From positions 2,294,001-2,358,000 of the forward strand of contig NZ_FOZL01000001.1 in NCBI RefSeq assembly GCF_900114625.1: DNA of 64,000 bases, given 5' to 3'. The notes below the pieces were generated by a model. The model saw only the letters and a list, made by a program, of their open reading frames with translations, made no database searches and was not told the origin of the DNA. Source of the stretch: Granulicella pectinivorans (GTDB taxonomy: Bacteria > Acidobacteriota > Terriglobia > Terriglobales > Acidobacteriaceae). Of the stretch, positions 53,318 to 62,317 are shown one piece after another (position 1 is the stretch's first letter; each line of letters opens with the position of its first letter). The position numbers and the translations under genes were made by a program.

Positions 53318-53348
53318 ACTGCTCGCAAAGAGGATCTTTGCGAGCAGT
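53318..53348. terminator. bidirectional hairpin between allophanate hydrolase and GPx-like gene
   Basis: ACTGCTCGCAAAGA (53318-53331) and TCTTTGCGAGCAGT (53335-53348) form a perfect 14-bp stem with a 3-nt loop between two convergent genes. On the minus strand the stem is followed by TTCTTATT, so it can terminate the peroxidase-like transcript. Confidence 0.8.
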
Positions 53349-53363
53349 CGTATCTCACCGGCC

Positions 53364-54176
53364 TTAGCTCGGCGGGCCATCTCCACCACCGCCGCCTGGA
53401 CCACCACCCTCTCCTCCTCCACCGGCTTTCTTCGGTTTGTAGGTCCCGTCCAGAATCTGATCCAGAATGGACAGAAGCTCGGTGCCGTCCGGTGCCGCAT
53501 CCTGACTAAGGCGTGCCACGACCTTACCGTTCTTATCCACAATGAATTTGGTGTAGTTCCAGTGGACCGGTCCGCCCTCCGGTGCGCCTTTGCCTGTCGT
53601 CAGGAAGAGATAAAAGGGCAGCTCCGCCTCGCCCGTCAAAGTGGACTTCGCCATCACAGGAAAGGTCACTTTGGCCTCTGACGTATAAGCCTTCTGGATC
53701 TCCGCCTCGGTCCCGGGTTCCGCCGCACCGAACTCATTCGAAGGCACGCCAATGACCACAACGCCCTTGTCCTTGTAGGTCTCGCTCAGCTTCTGAAGAG
53801 CAGGCAGTTGGCTGTTGTAGCTGGAGTTGCGTCCCAGATTCACGATCAGCAACGTCTTGCCCTTGAAGCTGCTCAGCGGCACGCCCCTTCCGTCGCTGCC
53901 CGGCAGCTCGTAGTCGTATGCGGTCTTCTCCGGCTTCTCCGCCTTACCCGGAGCTTCGCCACCACGTGACCTGCGCCGTTCGCCTCCTGCAGGAGCGTCT
54001 TCCTTCGCTTCTCCTGCTGCTGGCTTGGCCTGCCCCGGCGTCTTCACGTCGGAGACCGGCGCGGACTTCTCCGGGGTCGTGCGTGCCGGTTGTTCCTGAG
54101 CCCATGCAGACGATCCTGCGGTCAATCCGATCAGGCAGAGTGTGCGAAGGGTGCGGTGCGTGTATCTCGAAAACAT
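53364..54176 (-). CDS. glutathione-peroxidase-like thioredoxin-fold protein lacking the catalytic cysteine
   Basis: The 270-aa exported protein has a signal peptide (TLRTLCLIGLTAGSSAWA then Q), an Ala/Pro/Lys/Glu-rich linker (about 28-85), and a glutathione-peroxidase-type domain (GKTLLIVNLGRNSSYNSQ; KGVVVIGVPSNEFG; PVHWNYTKFIVDKNGKV). The residue that aligns with the catalytic Cys/Sec (normally NVASKCG) is Ser118, and the Gln of the tetrad is Glu (SNEFG); Trp and Asn (WNYTK) are kept. Peroxidase activity is therefore unlikely. The C-terminus is a Gly-rich tail. ATG 54176 has AGGAG at optimal spacing; ATG 54179 is also possible. Confidence 0.78.
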   Translation of the reverse strand: MFSRYTHRTLRTLCLIGLTAGSSAWAQEQPARTTPEKSAPVSDVKTPGQAKPAAGEAKEDAPAGGERRRSRGGEAPGKAEKPEKTAYDYELPGSDGRGVPLSSFKGKTLLIVNLGRNSSYNSQLPALQKLSETYKDKGVVVIGVPSNEFGAAEPGTEAEIQKAYTSEAKVTFPVMAKSTLTGEAELPFYLFLTTGKGAPEGGPVHWNYTKFIVDKNGKVVARLSQDAAPDGTELLSILDQILDGTYKPKKAGGGGEGGGPGGGGGDGPPS

Positions 54177-54206
54177 CATCGGCTCCTGGCGGTTTGCGCT
54201 GACAAG

Positions 54207-54252
54207 CAGAGGATCAGGACTCACGAATCAAATCGCGTGTCCTGATTCTCTG
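54207..54252. repeat. 14-bp inverted repeat upstream of GPx-like gene
   Basis: CAGAGGATCAGGAC (54207-54220) and GTCCTGATTCTCTG (54239-54252) pair with one G-U over 14 bp and an 18-nt loop, between the receptor stop (54343) and the GPx-like start. It is a 5' leader structure or a receptor transcript end. A second, 7-bp repeat TCGAGGG/CCCTCGA lies at 54296-54330. Confidence 0.5.
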
Positions 54253-54342
54253 TGCGGATTGCGCTGCATTTGGATAGTCATAGATCAAGAGTACGTCGAG
54301 GGCGATAGCTTGGCCCGCTGCCACCCTCGACCATGGGTTGGG

Positions 54343-57300
54343 TTAGAAGGTGTACTTGCCGGAGAACTGCATCTGCCGAGGCTGGTTCAGCATAGCGGTG
54401 TAGTTTCCGAAGGCCGTCGTGCTGGTTCCGTTGGTGCTCGGTGTATTGAACCGGGGAGACCCGGTAACGTTGAAGACCTCTGCGGAGATCTTGAACGCCT
54501 GCTCATGCCAGGTCCGGAACGACTTGGACATGCCATTGTCCAGCGAGATATAGCCATCCGCACGGAAGTCGTTGCGGCGTCCAACCTCTCCGCCGTAGGC
54601 GAAGCGCATGTTGGCAACCGCATTGGCCGCTGTGCCACCGGCCAATGCCGACTGAACCTTGGTCGTTGGGTTGTAGGTATGACCTCCGGAAGCGACCGGT
54701 CCGGTCTTTACCTTGTAGCTGGCGCTGGCAAAGTTCGTTCCATAGTTGCCGGTGGCGATTGCGCTGAAGGGGAAGGCGCTGCTGTAGTGGGCAACGCCGT
54801 TCAACTGCCAGCCACCGATAATCCGATCGAGCCATCCGCTGTTGTTGAGGAAGGCCTTACCCTTGCCGAACGGCAGAGCGAGGTTGTAGTTGGCTGTGAT
54901 GTTGTGCCGCACATCGAAGTCCGCCACGGCATATTCGCCATGCTGGTCCACCGTATTGTGAAGGTTATTCAGGTTCGAGCGCTCCGGCGAAGAACCCTGA
55001 TCCATCGCCTTGCCCCAGGTGTAGTTGACGTCGTACTGGAAACCCGACTTCAGAACGTGACGCAGCGAGACTTGCAGTGCATGGTAGTTGCTGTTGGCAA
55101 CCGTCGACTGAGCGTAGATGGACGAGGTCTGGGGATAGAAGAAGCGAAAGCTCTGGCCTGCGGACGAAGCAGCCGTGCTCGTATCCCAGTTGAACAACGG
55201 ATCGGTCTCATTGCCGCGATCGCCGTTCGCAAGATACGCATAGTAGGCCTGCGCGCCCTTGTACCCCTTGTACGCTGCTTTGGGGAACATGTTGTGGAAG
55301 TAGCCGCTATCCGGAACGTTGTCCGCGGTCGTACCGGAGTCGATCATCTTGTCGTAAGCCTGAACAGCCTGATAGTACGTCTGGCCGCTCACCGTATCCA
55401 CAAGGTTCAAAGGTTGTGCCACGTCCAGGTTGGCAAGAACATGGTGACCAAGGCGGCCAACGTAGGACAGCGTGAAGATCATGCCACGCGTCATTTCCTG
55501 CTGCACGGTCAGATTGAAGGTTTCGGCGTAGGGCGTCTTCTGCTGCTGGTTGATGCTGCGCAGGAAGCTGAAGGGAACGCTGGCCGGCGTGGCAGGCAGT
55601 GCGATGGAGGTGTTGGCCACCGTACCGATCGGCACGTTGTGATAGCCCGTAAAGCGGGGGTTGGTATCGATGTAGCTATACGGGAAGGAGTTCGTCTTCG
55701 AGAGCGACAGAAGTGAGCTGGAGCTCGACTCGTACTGATTGATGATGCCTGTTCCCATGTGGTCGAACACCAGCGCGAACCCGCCATGGACCGAGGTCTT
55801 ATTGTTCGGCGTGGAGTAGGCGAAGGAGATGCGCGGAGCGAAGTTCGTCTTCTGGGGCGTCCAGAAGTCCGGCTGATTGTTCGCCGAGCCCGACGACCGG
55901 AAGGAGATCGGCGTGTTGTACGACGTGCCGGCCGCGGCAGCAGACACGCGGTTTTTCAGAAAGTCGTTGAGATTGACCGTCGGGGCAATCTGCTGCCCGT
56001 TCTTCTCGTAGGGAACACCGAGATACGAGTAGCGAACACCGGCGGTGATCGTCAACCGTGGAGTGGCATTCCACTGGTCCTGGAAGTAGTAGTCCTGTTC
56101 CCAGTTCTTGTACACGTGTGTCGGGACGCTTGAGGTCGGAACAAGCGATCCGTTCTGCACCAGGTATTCGGTACCGCTGCTGGCGTTCTCAATGATGCCC
56201 GCGTTGTTGATGATGGCCGCGTTGTAGAACGTCTTGAAGCCCGTTGCCACCGCGGCGCAGTTGGCGCAATTGAAGGCGCCCGCATCGAAGCTGCCGCCTG
56301 TTCCGGCAATGCCCGCATTGGCAAGAATCGTTGCGCTGATGGTGGCGTTCGAAAGCAGCGGAGAATCGAAGTAACGGCTGTTATAAATGAGACGCTCGTT
56401 CGCGCCGAACTGGAAGTTATGGTGCCCCTTGGTCCAGGTTAGATCGTCCGCGAAGTTATGCGTCGTGATGAAGTAAACGCTGGAGGTAGTCGTGGCTGTA
56501 ATCGTGCTGATGCCGGAGAAGCTGACATACGGCTGGCTGCCCGTCCCGCGCGTCGCGGTACCCTGCCGCACAACACCGTAGCGGGCATTGTTGACCAGGT
56601 TGCTCCGAACATTCCAGATGTGTCCGGCCGCGAGTCCCTTGTTGTTGCTGAAGATGTTCGAAGCCGGAGGCAGACCCGGAAACTGCAGCGCCGTTGCCTG
56701 GTTGTCGCTCTGCAGGTTACCGCGCACAAACAGGCTTTGTTTATCGCTGATCTTGTAGTCCAGCTTCACAATATTCGTAATCTGGTGGATGGGCAGCGGC
56801 GACACGAAAGAATAGACGCCGGTGTTGTACGTGTCGGCTGTGGTGGTGGCGCCGGGCGTGTTGGAAAGAGGGAAGGTATTGAAGTAGGCCAGCGCCGCCT
56901 GATTGGTGCCAATGCCCTGGGAGTCCATCTGTTTGATGTCGGACGGTGTCAGTGTCTTGTAGCTCGAGATCGCGCTGCAGCTCTTCACGCCGGCTGCGCA
57001 GGCACCATACGTCACGTTGCCGGTGTAGAGTCCACCACCGCCGAACACCGACGGTACCGTCTGGCTGACCGTGGTACCGCTGGCCTGCTTGAAGCCTTCA
57101 TAAGCACCGAAGAAGAAGAGCTTATCCTTCAGAAGCGGCGCGCCAAACGACGCGCCATAGGTGTGCTGAAGCACCTTGGCCGGAACGTTCGGAAGATTGG
57201 AAGCGAGCTGCCTCTGCTTGTTGTACCAGTTGTTCTGAAGTCCGATGCCGCCGCGATAGAACTCATACGCGCTGCCATGAAAGATATTGGTGCCGCCGCG

Positions 57301-58050
57301 TGTAATCAGGGAAACTTGTCCTCCGGATGACCGGCCCGCCTCCGCGCCGGCGTTGGTGGTCGTCACGCGAAACTCTTCGACGGAATCGCGTGTGGAACGC
57401 AGAGCGCCGTTGAAGGCGTAGCCGTTGGTGACGTCGTTGTTGTCGATGCCGTCCAGCGTGATGTTGGTCTGATCCTGTCGCGCACCGTTCACGATGCCGG
57501 TGCGAGTATCCTGGTTGAGCCCGCCGGTCTGCGCGCCGCTGTCGAGGCCAAGAACGCCTGGCTGCAGGGAAAGAAGGTAGGTCACATTGTTGGCGAGGTA
57601 GGGAAGGTTCTGAACCTGGGCGCTGTCGAACGCTTTGCCCAGCGTGCCGTCCGTGGAGTTGATCACCGCAAGGCTCGTCTCAACATTGACCACCTGCGAC
57701 GTTCCCAGTCTCAGGGTGAAGTTCAACTTCACAGGAGTTCCAATCAGCAGCTTCACCGTCTGGATCTGCTCGGAGAAGTTCTCGCCGTTCACGCGGACTT
57801 CGTAGAGATCCGGGGTCAGTTGAGGAAACACATACTCACCCTGCGACTTCGTAATGGTGGCTTGCTTCGCTCCAGTCGTCGTGCTGGTCAGCGTGATCGA
57901 AACGCCGGGGACAAGCCCACCCTGCGGATCGACGACGGTCCCGCTCATGCTGGTTGTATTGCTCTGTGCAACGAGCGGCGAACAGACGCCGAGTGCGATC
58001 AAGAGAGCGAAAGCAATGCTCCTACAGAAATCAAGCTTGTGAATCGGCAT
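54343..58050 (-). CDS. Oar-like TonB-dependent outer-membrane receptor
   Basis: The 1235-aa receptor has a signal peptide (FCRSIAFALLIALGVCSPLV then AQ), carboxypeptidase-regulatory domain (SMSGTVVDPQGGLVPGVSIT), plug domain (GARQDQTNITLDGIDNNDVT; SVEEFRVTTTNAGAEAGRSS) and a barrel ending in QFSGKYTF. Start choice: GGAGG directly abuts ATG 58056, whereas ATG 58050 has a 6-nt spacer, so 58050 is used; the open frame begins at 58176. It diverges from the metallo-beta-lactamase-fold gene at 58459. Confidence 0.9.
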   Translation of the reverse strand: MPIHKLDFCRSIAFALLIALGVCSPLVAQSNTTSMSGTVVDPQGGLVPGVSITLTSTTTGAKQATITKSQGEYVFPQLTPDLYEVRVNGENFSEQIQTVKLLIGTPVKLNFTLRLGTSQVVNVETSLAVINSTDGTLGKAFDSAQVQNLPYLANNVTYLLSLQPGVLGLDSGAQTGGLNQDTRTGIVNGARQDQTNITLDGIDNNDVTNGYAFNGALRSTRDSVEEFRVTTTNAGAEAGRSSGGQVSLITRGGTNIFHGSAYEFYRGGIGLQNNWYNKQRQLASNLPNVPAKVLQHTYGASFGAPLLKDKLFFFGAYEGFKQASGTTVSQTVPSVFGGGGLYTGNVTYGACAAGVKSCSAISSYKTLTPSDIKQMDSQGIGTNQAALAYFNTFPLSNTPGATTTADTYNTGVYSFVSPLPIHQITNIVKLDYKISDKQSLFVRGNLQSDNQATALQFPGLPPASNIFSNNKGLAAGHIWNVRSNLVNNARYGVVRQGTATRGTGSQPYVSFSGISTITATTTSSVYFITTHNFADDLTWTKGHHNFQFGANERLIYNSRYFDSPLLSNATISATILANAGIAGTGGSFDAGAFNCANCAAVATGFKTFYNAAIINNAGIIENASSGTEYLVQNGSLVPTSSVPTHVYKNWEQDYYFQDQWNATPRLTITAGVRYSYLGVPYEKNGQQIAPTVNLNDFLKNRVSAAAAGTSYNTPISFRSSGSANNQPDFWTPQKTNFAPRISFAYSTPNNKTSVHGGFALVFDHMGTGIINQYESSSSSLLSLSKTNSFPYSYIDTNPRFTGYHNVPIGTVANTSIALPATPASVPFSFLRSINQQQKTPYAETFNLTVQQEMTRGMIFTLSYVGRLGHHVLANLDVAQPLNLVDTVSGQTYYQAVQAYDKMIDSGTTADNVPDSGYFHNMFPKAAYKGYKGAQAYYAYLANGDRGNETDPLFNWDTSTAASSAGQSFRFFYPQTSSIYAQSTVANSNYHALQVSLRHVLKSGFQYDVNYTWGKAMDQGSSPERSNLNNLHNTVDQHGEYAVADFDVRHNITANYNLALPFGKGKAFLNNSGWLDRIIGGWQLNGVAHYSSAFPFSAIATGNYGTNFASASYKVKTGPVASGGHTYNPTTKVQSALAGGTAANAVANMRFAYGGEVGRRNDFRADGYISLDNGMSKSFRTWHEQAFKISAEVFNVTGSPRFNTPSTNGTSTTAFGNYTAMLNQPRQMQFSGKYTF

Positions 58051-58458
58051 GAACATCCTCCGGAAGATCCTTGGGAAAGCGTGCAAACTCAGGCGAAAAT
58101 TTCGGTCTACACTTCGACAGTCATGCATAGACGCGTCTTCAGGCCTGGCGATTTGTTCGATTGATGGTCCGAGCATAGCGCACCAAAAGACCGATTCTCG
58201 GACCCCAAGGCATTCCCTATGGCTGGCATAAAGTCAACGCGTAGATAGATCGATCACTCCTGCTCGATTTGTCTGTCAATATGGGATAAAACCCAATAAA
58301 CATCGGCTTTTATCGACGACTTGACACTCCTCGTATCGAGTCTGTACCGCGAAAGAGGTGTGATACACAATATCTACCGTTCGCCGTGGCGGCAGGACAT
58401 CTGTCCTACCCGTTCCGATCGCGAAGGCATTGCCGATCACCATGCAAGGAACCTTCGC
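58051..58458. promoter_or_regulatory. divergent intergenic region of Oar-like receptor and MBL-fold gene
   Basis: This 408-bp gap contains no recognisable gene. A perfect -35 hexamer TTGACA occurs at 58321-58326 on the plus strand, with only a poor -10 (TGTACC at 58343). On the minus strand another TTGACA is present near 58277-58282. An inverted repeat TGGG/CCCA flanks ATAAAA at about 58282-58295. Confidence 0.4.
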
Positions 58459-59466
58459 TTGAAGATGCTCATACGATGTGTGCTCGCCAACCTCGTACTC
58501 TCCACTTCGCTGCACGCGCAGTTCGCTCAGCCGGATGGCGGATCCGTGCGTCCCGGAAGACTTCCGCTCTCCTGGTCCACTGGCGGTCCCCGTTGCATGG
58601 AGATGCCTGAGTGGCAGGTCCATGAGTACAACCCCGATCTCTTCATCCTGCGCCAGAGCGGATGCACTGACTACGAGAAGCCGTTCGTCTATCTCTTCTT
58701 CGGCAAGGATCGCGCTCTGCTCTACGACACCGGATCCCGCAAGGGCAATCTCGCGCCCACGCTGCAACACGTCATGCATCAGTGGATGCAGCGCAACCAG
58801 CGCACGAGTATGCCGCTCGTCGTCGTCCACTCTCACTCACACGGTGACCATGTCGCCGGCGACGCAGGCATCCAGGCGCTCAACGATCCTGCCATGCCCA
58901 TCACCTTCGTCGCCGCTGCTATCGAGCCCACCAGGGCCCTCTACAACATCGCGAACTGGCCGGAGGACACCGGCTCCATCGATCTCGGCGACCGTGTCAT
59001 CGACGCCATTCCCATCCCCGGCCACGACGCCGTGAGCGTAGCGCTCTACGATCGCCACACGGGAGTCCTTCTCACCGGAGATAGCCTCTACCCTGGCCGC
59101 ATCTACATCCGTGACTTCGATGCCTTTGTCCGGAGCACCACACGGCTCGTGCAGTTCACGCAGGACAAGCCGATCGCTCATATCCTCGGCTGTCATATCG
59201 AGGAGACACGCACGCCGTTCCTCGATTACCCCACCGGAACCCTCTACCAACCCGACGAGCATGAGCTATCGCTCTCGCGTGGTGCTCTTCTCGAGATGGA
59301 GGCCGCCCTTGAAAGCCTGCATGGATCCCCGAAGCGGGTCGCCTATCGGGACTTCTCTCTGTGGCCATCTGGCCCGGCCTTCCGCGCCGCGGACAGGTCG
59401 CAGTCCAGCTTCGAGAAGGTTCAGCAATACCAGCTCGGTCACATGTGGGATCAGACGAAACCCTGA
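58459..59466 (+). CDS. exported metallo-beta-lactamase-fold hydrolase
   Basis: The 335-aa protein has a signal peptide (MLIRCVLANLVLSTSLHAQ) and an MBL-fold domain with the metal motif HSHSHGDHVAG, then AIPIPGHDAVSVALYD, GVLLTGDSLYPGRIYI and ILGCHIEET for the remaining ligands, so a dinuclear metal site is intact. The substrate is unknown. The preceding AAGGA is spaced 8 nt from TTG 58459 (giving LKMLIRC) and 14 nt from ATG 58465; TTG is preferred. It is followed after 40 bp by a cytochrome c-domain protein, and is related to the two MBL-fold genes on the opposite strand. Confidence 0.83.
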   Translation: MKMLIRCVLANLVLSTSLHAQFAQPDGGSVRPGRLPLSWSTGGPRCMEMPEWQVHEYNPDLFILRQSGCTDYEKPFVYLFFGKDRALLYDTGSRKGNLAPTLQHVMHQWMQRNQRTSMPLVVVHSHSHGDHVAGDAGIQALNDPAMPITFVAAAIEPTRALYNIANWPEDTGSIDLGDRVIDAIPIPGHDAVSVALYDRHTGVLLTGDSLYPGRIYIRDFDAFVRSTTRLVQFTQDKPIAHILGCHIEETRTPFLDYPTGTLYQPDEHELSLSRGALLEMEAALESLHGSPKRVAYRDFSLWPSGPAFRAADRSQSSFEKVQQYQLGHMWDQTKP

Positions 59467-59506
59467 AACGATCGAATCAACTCTTTACAAACACTCAGGA
59501 GAGATC

Positions 59507-59914
59507 ATGCGTTCGCTTTTTGTTGGACTGACCGTTGCAGCGCTCCTCACCCTTGCCTTGAAGCCCATGACTCACGTCGAAGCGGGCGAGGATAAGGCCA
59601 GGGAGGAGTTCTACACCAAGCGGGTGAAGCCTATCTTCGATGCGACCTGCGCTCGTTGCCATGGCGGCGTCAATCACCGCGGTGGCCTCAACATGGATAC
59701 TCGCGAGTCCCTGCTCAAAGGTGGACGCGATGGTGCTGTCATCGTTCCCGGAGATCCGGCGAAGTCCGTGCTCATCACGCTCATTCGCCACGAAGGCCCC
59801 AAGGACGAGCCCAGGAATATGCCGCCGAAGGGCGATAAGCTCTCCGACGCGGACATTAGGACCATCGAAGACTGGATCAGGGCCGGCGCCGTTATGCCCG
59901 AAGCTGCAAAGTAA
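59507..59914 (+). CDS. small planctomycete-type cytochrome c domain protein
   Basis: The 135-aa exported protein has a signal peptide (LFVGLTVAALLTLALKPM) and one haem-c motif CARCHGG, followed by the GGLNMDTRESLLKGGRDG signature, MPPKGDKLSDADIRTIEDW and IRAGAV, the same domain as the two N-terminal repeats of the PSD1 protein at 38949. It is probably a periplasmic electron carrier. AGGAGAG lies upstream of ATG 59507; the open frame from 59111 overlaps the preceding gene and is not coding. Confidence 0.87.
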   Translation: MRSLFVGLTVAALLTLALKPMTHVEAGEDKAREEFYTKRVKPIFDATCARCHGGVNHRGGLNMDTRESLLKGGRDGAVIVPGDPAKSVLITLIRHEGPKDEPRNMPPKGDKLSDADIRTIEDWIRAGAVMPEAAK

Positions 59915-59918
59915 AAAC

Positions 59919-59956
59919 GAGCCCGTACCGCGGCCTATGTTCCACGGCACGGGCTC
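59919..59956 (-). terminator. terminator between convergent cytochrome and MBL-fold genes
   Basis: GAGCCCGT (59919-59926) pairs with ACGGGCTC (59949-59956), with further imperfect inner pairing. Read on the minus strand the stem is followed by GTTTTTAC, a T-run that fits termination of the MBL-fold gene ending at 59969. Confidence 0.8.
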
Positions 59957-59968
59957 AGCAAAGTCCGC

Positions 59969-60979
59969 TCAATACGCGTAGGGATTCTTGTCGATCGTCG
60001 TCGTACCGCGCGTCTGATTGCACAGGTACACGCCCCCGGTGAAATAGATCCCCGGCTTGGTAATCGTCTTCGCCACGTCATACGCATGCCGGAGCTCCGC
60101 GACGGAGAGCTGCCACGTCGCCTCATCCGGCTGCCACGTCACCCCATACGGATAGTCCTCGCCACCGCGTCCCATCTCCACATGGCACCCCACCACATGC
60201 GTCACCGGATGCTCATCGAGAAACTTCATCAGCCGCGTCATGCTGTCGAACCACGGCTGCCAGAAGCTGATGTAGCAGCGCCCCCGGTAGAACATATCGC
60301 CGGTATAGAGAATCTGCGTATACGTGTCGTAGTACGCGAACTCACTCATCACATGGCCCGGACTTCCCCATATCCATATCTCACGCCCACCCAGGTCGAG
60401 CACGACGCGCTCTTCTGGATACTGTGTCATCCCCCAGAAGCCCACCATCTCCTCATGCGTCAATCCCATGATGCGCGTGTTCGTGCGACCGGCAAACTCA
60501 TTCTGTGCCGCATAGTGGTCCGCGTGCAGATGGCTGAACGCAAGCAGGAGCTCCATGTCCTCCATCTTGCGCCCGTGCTTCTTCGCCCACGTCGTCATGC
60601 ACTCATCCACGACCGCACGCAGCGGCCAGTCGGTAGCCAGGGTATTGAAGCCCTGGTCCACCATCAGCACGCGTTCATTGCCGAAGTACAGCATCATGAA
60701 CGGAGCCTCATAGCTGTAGCATTTGTTCTGCCGCAGCACCACGGTGTGTTCGTTGTACCAGTGCACCTGCGTCGGCGGATCGGTGTTGTCCATCGCGGAC
60801 TCCGACCCACAGATCCACCTCGCGGGAAATGTACCCTTCGCTGGCACATTCTCCTTGAAGTTCACCGTCAAGGCCTTCACAGGAGCAGCATAGGCGTGGG
60901 GTGCCATCGCTTCGGCCACCGGAACCACGATCGAAGCAACGGGAAGCGACAGAAAGCTTCTGCGATTCAGATTCATCAT
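59969..60979 (-). CDS. exported metallo-beta-lactamase-fold hydrolase
   Basis: The 336-aa protein has an RR leader (NRRSFLSLPVASIVVPVAEA) and an MBL-fold domain with metal motif FSHLHADHYAAQN, WGSPGHVMSEFAYYD, ILYTGDMFYRGRCYI and VVGCHVEMGRGGE, so both metal sites look intact. The extracytoplasmic region begins with a sequence (FPARWICGSESAMDNTDP, VHWYNEHTVVLRQNK) also found in the next gene. GAGGAG lies 7 nt before ATG 60979. It is cotranscribed with the upstream MBL paralogue (26-bp gap). Confidence 0.85.
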   Translation of the reverse strand: MMNLNRRSFLSLPVASIVVPVAEAMAPHAYAAPVKALTVNFKENVPAKGTFPARWICGSESAMDNTDPPTQVHWYNEHTVVLRQNKCYSYEAPFMMLYFGNERVLMVDQGFNTLATDWPLRAVVDECMTTWAKKHGRKMEDMELLLAFSHLHADHYAAQNEFAGRTNTRIMGLTHEEMVGFWGMTQYPEERVVLDLGGREIWIWGSPGHVMSEFAYYDTYTQILYTGDMFYRGRCYISFWQPWFDSMTRLMKFLDEHPVTHVVGCHVEMGRGGEDYPYGVTWQPDEATWQLSVAELRHAYDVAKTITKPGIYFTGGVYLCNQTRGTTTIDKNPYAY

Positions 60980-61005
60980 GGAAGAGATCTCCTCAAAGGG
61001 CCAGT

Positions 61006-62196
61006 TTAGAAGGGGCGCGGTGCGGTGATGTTCGGCACCCCGGCAGGGAAGACCGTCGTCTTCTGGTCGGGACTGACACCGTTCAGCAGATGGAAGTCGG
61101 GACGAACCAGCACCATCCGCTTGCCCACGACCTCCTTCGCGCACTGCAGAGCCTCATCGATCAACCCAGGCTCCATCTGCAAGACGCGCTCATACGGCTT
61201 GTACGTATAGAACCGTGGGTAAGCCTTTCCCGGCAGAAACTGCATCTCCACATGCCCGCCCAGGATCCACTTCACCGGATGCGTCTTCTTCCATGTCGCG
61301 AGTACCGTCAGGGACTGCACAAAATCCGCATCGTTGCTGATTTGTATCTTTCCCGGATACAAAAAGTCTCCGGTAAAAAGCAGGTCGCAATAAGGGTCGT
61401 AGAAGCTCACACCGTCCCGATGCGTACCCGGCGTCGCCAGCACTTCAATCACGCGCCCACCAAGATCGATCGCGCCCGCCCCCGCGGGCCACGTACCCTC
61501 GAGCTTATAGAAGCTTTTCACACCCTCTAGCGTCTTCGGAGCCAGCACCGTGTCGGGTCGTCCAACGAACTGTTCATATCCCTGGTTCTGCGCGATGTCC
61601 TCGCCCGAAGTCATCACCACCGTCAACGGTACATGGACGCGCCCACGCATCTTCGCCCAGCGGGCGACGATTGCGTCCACCGTCTTGCGCAGCGGATACC
61701 ACTCTACCTGCTTCGTCGCTCCCGTATCGATCAGCAGCGCACCATCATTTCCAAACAGAAGGTACGTAAAGGGTCCCTCCCAATGTACGCAGATGTTCTC
61801 CCGCATCAGGTAGGTATCTTCGTTGTACTGCATCACCTGCACGCGTGGATCTCGATTCCTCGCCGCAATGTTCGACCCGTAGATCCACCGAAATCCGATC
61901 GTTCCAGAGGCAGGTCCATCGCAGTGATAGTCATGCACCACCGGCACCGCGGAATGCAGTGGCACAACGCTGTCCGTGTTCCTCGCTCCCGGCGGATTCA
62001 ACGAGTCGTTCGGATTGCCGTTCGGATAGACGCGTCCACCGCCGGACTGTGGATTGCCGCTCAAGGCGGGATCGTAAATCGTGGTCTTTGCCTGGATCAT
62101 AAGCTCCTCAGTGGTACAAGACAGGCGCGCGCCAATGCCGGCGCATAGTGACAACAAAAAAACGTGGGAGAGCTTCCTCCAGAATAAACATCGCAT
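61006..62196 (-). CDS. MBL-fold paralogue lacking the HxHxDH metal motif
   Basis: The 396-aa protein aligns along its length with the MBL-fold protein at 59969 (GFRWIYGSNIAARNRDP; VMQYNEDTYLMRENICVHW; LLFGNDGALLIDTGATKQVE), and keeps TPGTHRDGVSFYD, LLFTGDFLYPGKIQI and ILGGHVEM. Where the partner has SHLHADH this protein has TSGEDIAQNQGY, so the primary metal-binding histidines are lost. Start: ATG 62196 gives a signal-like N-terminus (LSHVFLLSLCAGIGARLSC) but no Shine-Dalgarno; ATG 62100 has GAGGAG closely upstream and would give a cytoplasmic 364-aa protein. I favour 62196 because its paralogues are exported. Confidence 0.78.
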   Translation of the reverse strand: MRCLFWRKLSHVFLLSLCAGIGARLSCTTEELMIQAKTTIYDPALSGNPQSGGGRVYPNGNPNDSLNPPGARNTDSVVPLHSAVPVVHDYHCDGPASGTIGFRWIYGSNIAARNRDPRVQVMQYNEDTYLMRENICVHWEGPFTYLLFGNDGALLIDTGATKQVEWYPLRKTVDAIVARWAKMRGRVHVPLTVVMTSGEDIAQNQGYEQFVGRPDTVLAPKTLEGVKSFYKLEGTWPAGAGAIDLGGRVIEVLATPGTHRDGVSFYDPYCDLLFTGDFLYPGKIQISNDADFVQSLTVLATWKKTHPVKWILGGHVEMQFLPGKAYPRFYTYKPYERVLQMEPGLIDEALQCAKEVVGKRMVLVRPDFHLLNGVSPDQKTTVFPAGVPNITAPRPF

Positions 62197-62269
62197 CTGC
62201 GGTGAATCTCAGCCATGGCCGCTCCCTATCTGCTCCATAGCCGGAGCGCTATCGCCCACACGCACCAGC

Positions 62270-62296
62270 GGGCCGCATCCCATGAGGATGCGGCCC
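62270..62296 (-). terminator. 11-bp hairpin after the fourth Oar-like receptor
   Basis: GGGCCGCATCC (62270-62280) and GGATGCGGCCC (62286-62296) pair perfectly around CATGA, just downstream of the receptor stop at 62318 on the minus strand. No T-run follows, so partial termination or mRNA stabilisation is possible. Confidence 0.6.
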
Positions 62297-62317
62297 ACGT
62301 AGTGTGCTGCGTCGGCA

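Noticed and set aside
45114..58458. dif-like terminus site near the skew change
   Set aside because: No 28-bp XerC/XerD-type sequence was recognised in the intergenic gaps.
58276..58836. Minus-strand open frame across the MBL-fold promoter and start
   Set aside because: It is antisense to the signal peptide and domain of the MBL-fold gene and shows no coding features.
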